From positions 41,899,642 to 41,963,641 of the forward strand of contig OX637394.1 in the NCBI GenBank assembly GCA_951799425.1: a DNA stretch of 64,000 nucleotides, written 5' to 3'. This document shows, piece after piece, positions 56,408 to 64,000 of the stretch. Source of the stretch: Ilex aquifolium (lineage: Eukaryota > Streptophyta > Magnoliopsida > Aquifoliales > Aquifoliaceae). Below the pieces are notes generated by a model. The model was not told where the DNA came from. It searched no databases and saw only the letters and a list, made by a program, of their open reading frames with translations. The position numbers were made by a program, and so were the translations under genes. How positions within the stretch are numbered: the first letter of the stretch is position 1; every line of letters starts with the position of its first letter.

Positions 56408-56725
56408 GGGAAACTCTACGGTACCTCCTTGCATCGTCATTTACTATTTTTATGGTAAAATTATAACTCATAAAGGAGAATTTACAACTACTTAAGGGAA
56501 TAATGATCGATCACAGATACACATGATCGATCATGAACTTCCCCTGAGCAGTTGTAACTTCTCCCTTATAAATTGTAACTTGATCTTTAAAAGTTGTAAT
56601 TTCGATATCAATCTTAATCTATCATGATCGATTATAATCTTTAAAGGTTATAACTTACATCTCAAAAAAATTCTAATTTAACTTTAAATGATTATAAATT
56701 TTGGTACGGTACCGTAGTTTTTCCC
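56408..56725. mobile_element. Mutator-like MITE, perfect 9-bp TSD
   Basis: The ends GGGAAACTCTACGGTACC and, complemented, GGGAAAAACTACGGTACC are flanked by a perfect AAGACAGAG (56399-56407 and 56726-56734). The paralogous flank near 47360 (AAGAGAGAGGGTCC) is uninterrupted. The interior carries repeated AAGTTGTAACTT-like pieces. Confidence 0.85.
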
Positions 56726-56734
56726 AAGACAGAG

Positions 56735-57445
56735 GGTCCAAAAAAAAGGAATTAACAGGAGGGTCATTCCCATAATTAAACCACAGATTAACTAATTGGC
56801 ATCGATGACATGACGAGAAATCAAGATCTTCTATAAATATTTTTTTCTTTTATTACTTTCTTTGATCGATTATCCAACATGTATTACTGAGAGACTCACT
56901 AGAATTCATGACAAGTGATAAAATGAAATAAAGGGAAAAAAAAAATGTATTTGTGAGAATCTCACTCCGTAGAAATGGATTTATAAAATTGCCATCCTTC
57001 CGAGACTTGTCTCGTATATTGTCAAGTTAGTCTCATTTCCAAAACACCTCCGAGTGTGGGAAAATTATGTCATTTTGTCTGGTTAATAAGCTACTGTAAC
57101 AGGTTCATTTGCTTTTAGTTGATGTTAAGGTGAAAAAAAAAAAAAATCGTATTAAGGATTTGGAAGAATATCTGTCTAATAAACGATGATATCAAAGATG
57201 AACCTTAGCATCAACAACAACAACAATCAATTCAGTCCGAGTACCAAAATTGCATATTTTACTCTCATTTGAATGGTGAAAGGGCCCTTCCCAAAAGAAA
57301 AGGTTGAGAGAGATTATTGAATGCTAATCAATCCTGGATGCAGTGTAGTATGTGGTCTAAAAAAGTACATATTTGCATATCTACTAAGAGTTTGGCAATG
57401 ACTACAACTTACAACAATTGCCATGCAGAAGAACAAAAAAAAGTT
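56735..57445. repeat. 3' flank of F-box copy 5, outer part
   Basis: Matches 47380-48020, up to CATGCAGAAGAAC, where the Mutator-like insertion begins. No gene. Confidence 0.6.
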
Positions 57446-59621
57446 GGGTGGGGGTATTCCCACGCCACAAATCTTTATTCTCATTCCTATTTAATTTTTT
57501 ATTATCAAACTATTAAACTCACTATTTCTATACCCCATTAGTAACTAAACTCACCACATGTTACATACACTCCATTAATAGTTAAGCTCACTTATTCTAT
57601 GTACACCTCTTTAATGAAAGAAGTCATCGTGAGAAAAAAATAATGAAAAAAGACAATTAGTTTGAATGCATAAATATATTTACGAAATAAGAAAAAAAAA
57701 AAAAACCAAACAAAATTGAAAAAAGAAAAAAAAAACAATCAAAAACAAAACAAGTAAAAAAAACAAGCATGCCGAAACAAGAAAAAAGAAAAAAAAAATG
57801 AAACAAGAAAAAAAAAAAGAAAGAAAAAGACCAAAACAAGAAAAAAAAAAAAAAAGAATGAAGCAAGTAAAGCAAACTAAAACAAGAAGGAAAAAAAAAT
57901 CAAGTAAAGGTTAAAGAAACAAGCAAAACTACAAGACGCAAAACCGAATATAAAAAAAAAAAAAAAAACAAAGTATCAAGCACAGATACAAAATCGGACA
58001 AAAAAGAAATAACAAGTATAGATACAAAAGCTTAACAAGAAAAAAAAAAAAGAACAAATACATTTATATACACACATATAAATTCTAAATAAAAAATTAT
58101 TAAAATTAATAAAGATATCAAAAACATACCAAAAATAATAAAATTTTATATAACAAACATGAAATCAAACAATTAAATTGAGAAGTAATATTAACCTGTA
58201 TTTTAATGGAAAAATTCATATTAAAAAAGTGTTTTAGTGAGTGCATGAGATGAGATAAAGAATGAAACCCTAATTATGACAAAAATATAAAGTGGATTTA
58301 CTTATTAAAAAGGGTGTATGTAGTATAGGGTGAGCTTAGTTATTAATGGGATGGGTATAAAATGAGTGGGTTTAGTAGTTTGATAATGAGAAATTAAATG
58401 AGTAAATTAGAACGGGGTACACTAAATTGGGTTTAATTGTAAAAAGGTACACAGAAAAAATTTAAAGTAAGGAATTCCTTAATTTTAGATATTCATTGCG
58501 TACAAGTACATAATTTGAAATTTATGGATTTTCCTTTGACTTTTGTGTCCTCCCTTAAATCATGCGATTATTTTTGGAAACTGTTTTTTTTTCAAATTAT
58601 ACTTATGCATTAAAATTCTCTTAATTTAATGGAAGATTTGATTCTTCCGTTTATTTTGAGGATAAATCAGTTATTTTGAATTTTAAATTTTGCAACAGTA
58701 TTGTTTGTTGTCTTCTTCTTCTTCGGCCTGGAAGCAATTTATCAGTGCAAGTCCGAAACACTATTTTATCATTATCATTCAATCTAAACAATTATGAGGT
58801 TTGAATTCATGACTCCATTAGGTTTATGTATGTCATTTTAAAGGTGATTATACTGTTTTTTTATATGCGAACACAATAACCGAAATTCATCTTGTATATG
58901 CGTTTACAGTGTAACAATAACGGTGTAAAAATTTACTTACACAAAACACTATATTATTACATTTTGTCAAACATATATTTGCATATAACTTCATTGTAAC
59001 AGTTCAGCTCTGTTTTGAATTTATTACCACATCCACAAAATCACTGAACATTGTCTGTGTTATAGTGTTACACTACCTTTGTTACACTATGCAAAAAACA
59101 TAGACGAACTTACATCTACAATGGCGGACCAATAGGATTTTCCTTTCAAAGACGAAACCCTATAGATGTTCAGGGAACGATTTAGGACTTTTCGCTGAGG
59201 AAGATGAAACAGTTTTTGGATAAGAAGAAGAAGCGGTAACCGTTTTCTAAAAATGAAGTTTTTTTAGAATTAATGTTCCTAAAATCTAGCGGTTAAGTCT
59301 TATCATTGTGTACCTAATTAATTTTAAGATATATTCTTAAAACCGTTTTTAAGAAAGTAATGTTCTTAAAATCTAGCGATTAAGCCTTATTATTGTGTAC
59401 CTAATTAATGTTAAGATATATTCCTAAAACCGTTTTTAGGAAAGTAAATTTTAGAAAATAGACAGTTAAGTCTTTGTATCTTAGCAGTATATTTCTTTAC
59501 GACACATTTTTTTCTGTGTATTTTTTTACAATTATGTCTAATTAAATGTATCCGGCTTCCAAAGGACCCGAAATTAAATGGGATGGGAATAGAGATTTGT
59601 GGGGTGAAAATAGACCCACCC
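57446..59621. mobile_element. Mutator-like element, 2.2 kb, perfect 9-bp TSD
   Basis: Long inverted ends start GGGTGGGGGTATTCCCACGC at left and, complemented, GGGTGGGTCTATTTTCACCC at right; similarity (CACAAATCT, TATTC, CC.ATTTAATTT) extends about 50 bp. The flanks AAAAAAGTT (57437-57445 and 59622-59630) are identical. It splits the 3' flank of F-box copy 5. An inner inverted copy of subterminal sequence at about 58320-58420 encloses an A-rich region (57630-58060) of AAACAAGAAAAA units. No transposase or clear captured gene was recognised. Confidence 0.8.
59273..59447. repeat. 87-bp tandem repeat, two units, inside the Mutator-like element
   Basis: ATGTTCCTAAAATCTAGC at 59273 and ATGTTCTTAAAATCTAGC at 59360 start two units sharing TGTGTACCTAATTAAT and AAAACCGTTTTTA palindromes. 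Confidence 0.75.
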
Positions 59622-59640
59622 AAAAAAGTTTTTGCTTACT

Positions 59641-60888
59641 CTATGAGTCAGGAGGGATGTCAATCCAATTAAGGCTACCAACATGAACAACTATTTTACA
59701 AAAATTAGGCATCCCCTGAAACATCATATTCTCAAATGTTTCGCTCTTCGGATCATAAGAAACAAGATTTCCACCTCTGTACTCTAGCAAGATCTTTCCA
59801 TTCTTCAGAAGACACAAGACTCGAACAATTCTTGTATTCACAACGTTCTTCCAAATCCCATAATTTCTTTCCAGATCTTGATTTACAACCCTTGGCATGT
59901 AAGACTCGAAGTTGTACTCTTTGATCCAAGACTCTTTCACATCATATTCTTTCAATACCCAAATCTCCAATCTCCCAAAACTGAAAGGAACAACAGCAGA
60001 GAGACACCCTCCCAAAACTACCAAATAAAAGTTACACCTACCTAGGAAACCACTGCCTGCTCCTGGTACCTCTCGGAATTGTTCATCTGCTAGGTCAAAA
60101 GAGACTATAATTGGGCCAAGAACCCCCTGGTAATTACCCTGGTAGGTCACCCAATGAAGCCTTCCATTCACTAATGCTTCTGACGACCTTTTTAGCTGAT
60201 AAGGTACTTCTCCAATACTTCTCCATGTGTTCTTACTCAGACTAAGAATTTGAGCCTCTGAGTTTGGAAATTCAAGGTTTCTGAATCTATAACGCCAAGG
60301 TCTATTATAAACATTATATACATTGCCATAGTAGATTATTTTGACCACCTTGTACTCTTTGGTAACTGGGTGAAATCCAAATCCAAACATCACCTTTTGT
60401 TCTTCACACTGAATGGATTTGGGAAGCTCTTTGTGTTTCCTAGTAAAAGGATTGTACACATAGAGTGAAGCATCGAATAACAAATTGGATAAGCATAATA
60501 AGCCATTACATGAACCTACCACATAAAATTCTGGCATAGAAGCAGAGAAAGGAGTATGAATTTCCCTTACGATCTCTTTCTGATGATCATCATGATCAGG
60601 AAGCTCAACAAAATAGAGCTGGTTTTGAATCGGATAGTCACAGTGAAATATAAGGCATGGATTGTTCTTTGTTGTTCGGGATAAGTGCAAGTCAGCAAGA
60701 AGTGGATCGTTTGACAAGATTTGTGAGGCTCTGGATACAAACCTGAATTGAATGAGAGATGTTATAGATAGCCTTGAAACTATGTTTATGGAGATTTCAT
60801 GAGGGAGGCTATCAATCCGATTTTCGGGTTGATCTTCTTCTTGCTTGCATTTGCTTTTCTTGGATTGTTTCTCACCAGCCAAGTCCAT
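59641..60888 (-). CDS. F-box protein, At3g07870-like (copy 5)
   Basis: 415 residues, intronless, ATG at 60888 (MDLAGEKQSKKSK). F-box: LPHEISINIVSRLSITSLIQ, with Ser replacing the usual Pro in RLP, a change at a widely conserved F-box position. FBA: VVGSCNGLLCLSNLLF, MFGFGFHPVTKEYKVVK, SSEALVNGRLHWVT, LLKNGKILLEYRGG; ends VVHVGSLNWIDIP. Intact frame. Its 3' flank is split by a Mutator-like element only about 10 bp downstream of the stop, so its terminator is probably altered. SKP1 binding could be weaker than in siblings; that is inference. Confidence 0.9.
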   Translation of the reverse strand: MDLAGEKQSKKSKCKQEEDQPENRIDSLPHEISINIVSRLSITSLIQFRFVSRASQILSNDPLLADLHLSRTTKNNPCLIFHCDYPIQNQLYFVELPDHDDHQKEIVREIHTPFSASMPEFYVVGSCNGLLCLSNLLFDASLYVYNPFTRKHKELPKSIQCEEQKVMFGFGFHPVTKEYKVVKIIYYGNVYNVYNRPWRYRFRNLEFPNSEAQILSLSKNTWRSIGEVPYQLKRSSEALVNGRLHWVTYQGNYQGVLGPIIVSFDLADEQFREVPGAGSGFLGRCNFYLVVLGGCLSAVVPFSFGRLEIWVLKEYDVKESWIKEYNFESYMPRVVNQDLERNYGIWKNVVNTRIVRVLCLLKNGKILLEYRGGNLVSYDPKSETFENMMFQGMPNFCKIVVHVGSLNWIDIPPDS

Positions 60889-61377
60889 GGCAGAGTGGAG
60901 AATCAGAAGGATAGAGTAAAGCTAGCAGGCTTAGGGATGAAGAAAGAACTTTAGCATATAAAATGGGGAACATTGATAATAACAAATTAGTTAATACCAA
61001 AGGTGACGGAAACTAGGTGTGGGATCCACTGTTGAATAACATTCTATTTATTTCTGTCTCGTTTGTCCACATCTTTTTTTTCCCTTAGTAATCACTTTAG
61101 AAACCTAATAGGTGTTTGTAATTTAAAATTTCACAAGTGTAGAGTGTCATTCGATGTTGTTTGTCTAAACTCTATGTAATTTAACCTTGACAATTTTGAT
61201 TATAAATTATCACAACAAGTGCTTTTTTTGTATCATTAGGAAAGACCCAATCACTAAAAAAGAAAAGAGAGAGATTTATCAGCGTTTTTAAAATGCTGGG
61301 AAACAAGAAATAAACGTCATTTATGGATTTTATCCGCGTCTCCATCGCGTTTGTTTTTAGTGTCGCCTAAAGGTCCG
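60889..61377. other. 5' flank of copy 5, then unrelated sequence
   Basis: Upstream homology to the other copies persists to about 61040. The rest, including AGTGTCATTCGATG at 61148, resembles 42715-42830, and it meets the truncated sixth F-box copy at 61378. Confidence 0.45.
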
Positions 61378-61462
61378 TCAGGCTATCCATCCGAATTTCG
61401 GGTTGATCTTCTTCTTGCTTGCATTTTCTTTTCTTGGTTTGTTTCTCACCAGCCAAGTCCAT
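61378..61462 (-). pseudogene. F-box gene 5' fragment (copy 6)
   Basis: The ATG at 61462 starts MDLAGEKQTKKRKCKQEE and continues PEIRMDSL, about 28 codons aligned with the other copies. Homology ends at the first residues of the F-box. The upstream region (to about 61570, then beyond the inserted element from 62340) is homologous to the other 5' flanks. The rest of the gene is gone. Confidence 0.85.
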
Positions 61463-61571
61463 GGCACAGTGGAGAATCAGAAGGATAGAGTAAAGGTAGC
61501 AGGCTTGGGGATGAAGAAAGAACTTAAGCATATAAAATGGAGAACTTTGATAATAAATTAGGTAATACCAA

Positions 61572-62338
61572 TGTTCTGTTTGGCTAGAAGGATGAAAAGT
61601 AGGAGGCATACACTTTCTATCCTTCAAGGAAGGAAAGTATGAATGATACATTTTCTTTCATTTGTGTTCCGTAGGATGGATGAAAAATAAAAATGACTAA
61701 ATTTTTTTTTTTTTTTGTGCTAGCTAAAATTAGGGATGACAATCGAGTCGTGTCGTGTCAAATTCGTGTTGAGTCATTACGGGTTTGTGTCGAACATTAG
61801 TCAAATCTAACTCAACTCATTTAACTAATTGTGTCATGTCGAGTTGCAAGTTGACCTGTTTATTTTTGTGTCGTGTTCATGTTCGTATTCGTGTATCAAG
61901 TTCGTGTCATAAAATTCGTGTCGAGTTCGAGTCGTGTCATCGTGTTGAGTCAAAAATTTTCACCCCTAGCTAAGATGAAAAAAAATATTTTTTTTAATTT
62001 TAAATATTTTTTAATTTTTATTTTTTAAATTTATTTTTAAAATATATATATAAATATATATTTTATCATTATATTTTTATATGAAATTAATGTATACATA
62101 ATATATGAATATATCAAAAGATATATAGACAAATAAGATATATCTCAATATAAATAATTAACTTTCCTTCCAATTTTGGAGGGTTTGATTTTGATGAGTT
62201 GGAAAGAAAGTTAATTCATCTACTTTTACATCCTTCCTATTTTCCTTTCTTACCAAATATTATGTTTTATTTATCCCTCTAACTTTCCATCTTTTTAATT
62301 TTTCATCGTTCCATTTTTCTATCATATCAAACGGAGCA
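61572..62338. mobile_element. TIR element in copy 6 upstream region
   Basis: The ends TGTTCTGTTTGGCTAGAAGG and, complemented, TGCTCCGTTTGATATGATAG lie between CAA (61569-61571) and CAA (62339-62341). Other copies read AATACCAAAGGTGACGG without interruption. It contains the nested MITE at 61731. Superfamily uncertain. Confidence 0.6.
61731..61968. mobile_element. nested MITE (TAGGGATG..CACCCCTA, GTGTCG interior)
   Basis: 8-bp flanks GCTAAAAT (61723-61730) and GCTAAGAT (61969-61976) match at 7 of 8. The interior is degenerate CGTGTC/GAGTC repeats. It belongs with the other TAGGGGTG-ended MITEs in the window. Confidence 0.75.
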
Positions 62339-64000
62339 CAAAGGTGACGGAGACTACAAATATTGTTTGATTGGGTGTGGGATCCACTTTGAATAACCTG
62401 TTGGAATGTAGAGTTATTTTTATTATTTTTTTCTTTTTTTATTATAGGGTGTACAGATTTATTCCGATTATTTCCTCGAGTTCAGCGGCTGGTTCTTAGG
62501 AGATATGGAAAAAGATTGAACCTAAGACTTCTGGATTATCAAAAATCAGATTCAACCATTGAACGACTTCTAAGAGTTATTTTTCTTTATTATCGACCAA
62601 ATGATCCAATCCTTTTTTTTTTTTTTTTTTGTCAATTTATCACTGCAACAAACAATTAGAATACACACAATCAACTACAACCCATGTTTATCGGGTAATT
62701 AAGGGTTTTTTTCACTGTTATTGAACTTAGAAGAGGTGACAAATACTAAGCATAAAATAATATCATCTCACATAATTTAATTTGTTACAGAGAAAGCTTG
62801 ATAGTTCCGAGAATGTACATTTCTTCATCGTGTGCGACCATAGCACGATATAAGAAATTTAAATTATGTATGTAATTTAAATTGAATAATAAATTATGTG
62901 TCGAATAATTAATTTTTATTTTAATTAATTCTATGTATAATATGAATCTATTATATCTCTCTTTGAGTGTCTAATCAGTCATTTAATTAGGTATCTCCTC
63001 AACTCATTAGACATTTCATTTTTTGTTTATAATGAAACTTCATTCTCATATTGTTATTATTGAGTATTTGCACATTTAATTATATTATAGATTATTACAT
63101 TTGTTGTTAAAGAGATTGATTAAATCGCAATACAAACTATTGTTTTGTATTATAAGAATATGATATTATTGCATTCTTAAAAATCAGATATGACATATAT
63201 TGGACTGTATAATTCAATCTGACAACTATATGCAATTATAGAAAATTGTATGCAATTATACAGCTAATAAATGAGCCTAAAAAAAATTAAAAGTCAAATA
63301 CTGTTAATAAAAAAATCGAAAAGAACTTAAAAGTCAAATAGGAATAAGAAATAAAAATTGAATGAAAATAATATATAGGTATCATTGACTTAATAATAAT
63401 AAGGAAAAATTTCAGTCACATCCCTTCTAGTTTATCATATCTTCAAGGACACCTCTTCTATTATTAAAAACATCACTGACACCCCTGTCATTAAACCACC
63501 ATTTATAACAAAAATAAATTATCTAAAATATCAAAATTGCCCTTACATAAACCCCAAACAATCTTTCTATATAAAATTCGATTAAAATTTATTTTTCTTC
63601 ATTATGTATTAAAATTTGAGTCAATTAAAATTCAATTTGAATTGATTAAATTTTATTTTTTTATGTATTAAAATTTAAGTCTATTAAAAGTGTTTTTTTA
63701 CGTATTAAATTCGAGCCGATTTGAGTTCTACTTGAGTTGTTAGCTCTGATTAAAATTAAAAAAAAATTATTTATTAAAATTCGATTCAAGTTGATTAAAA
63801 TTTATTTTTTATTTATTAAAATTTGAGTCAATTAAAATATATATTTTTGTATGTATCAAAATTCGGACCAATTAAAATTTAATGCGAGTTGATTAAAATT
63901 TGATTTGAGCCTCGAACAAAATTTTAATCGGCTAAAATTTTAATAAGTAAAAAATATAATTTTTAATCGACTCAAATTTTAATACATAAAAATAAATTTT
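62339..64000. other. AT-rich intergenic, tRNA-like repeat, degenerate short repeats
   Basis: Up to about 62400 this is F-box upstream homology. An inverted tRNA-like repeat (CCATTGAACGACTT; TTGAACCTAAGAC) lies at 62500-62580. From about 63560 to the end, roughly 50-bp degenerate units of ATTAAAATTTGAGTCAATT alternate with T runs. No gene. Confidence 0.45.

Noticed and set aside
57657..57875. Phe-rich 'membrane' ORF
   Set aside because: It is the complement of the A-rich core of the Mutator-like element, compositional only.
63560..64000. CRISPR-like or satellite array of ATTAAAATTTGAGTC units
   Set aside because: Units are degenerate, unevenly spaced and AT-rich; a eukaryotic simple repeat, not CRISPR and not a proven satellite.

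Overview
The window looks like AT-rich nuclear DNA from a dicot plant. The evidence is plant-only families (Cf-type receptor-like protein, MS1/MMD1-type PHD protein, DUF3444 DnaJ protein, At3g07870-type F-box proteins, LRR receptor kinase), GT-AG introns, and a very dense set of plant transposable elements. No organellar, bacterial, tRNA, rRNA or CRISPR sequence was seen. The species cannot be named from sequence alone.

Layout. 1-9.8 kb is repeats: MITEs with hAT-like ends, a possible Helitron-like block with a nested Harbinger-like MITE, and microsatellites. 9.87-12.9 kb holds an intact, intronless receptor-like protein gene (minus). A 324-bp MITE with a perfect 8-bp target duplication sits 29 bp upstream of its start codon. 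14.2-20.75 kb is a decayed Ty3/gypsy-type LTR element in minus orientation. It keeps two LTRs, PBS, PPT, a gag remnant and an antisense ORF. Its interior carries the last three exons of a broken GT64 (exostosin-like) glycosyltransferase gene with introns retained. 20.75-26 kb has SINE-like copies and a 2.1-kb PIF/Harbinger-like element with a DNA-binding-protein ORF remnant. 26.6-30 kb holds a DnaJ/DUF3444 gene (plus), convergent with a three-exon PHD-finger gene (minus, 31.45-33.79 kb).

36-61.5 kb is a tandem array of five intact, intronless F-box genes, all on the minus strand, plus a sixth 5' fragment. Between the first and second lies a plus-strand LRR receptor kinase pseudogene, fused at its 5' side to a duplicated copy of the PHD gene's 5' end. 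A 1.85-kb Harbinger-like element interrupts its transmembrane segment. Because the F-box units are duplicated, the flank of one copy gives the empty site for insertions in another, so many MITEs here can be bounded with target-site duplications: hAT-like 8 bp, Mutator-like 9 bp, Harbinger-like TTA/TAA.

Functionally this is a defence/surveillance-type neighbourhood (receptor-like protein, receptor kinase relic, expanding F-box cluster) beside two apparently single-copy genes (DnaJ, PHD). No operon-like linkage is expected or seen. The main story is duplication, chimera formation and transposon insertion rather than a new enzymatic system.
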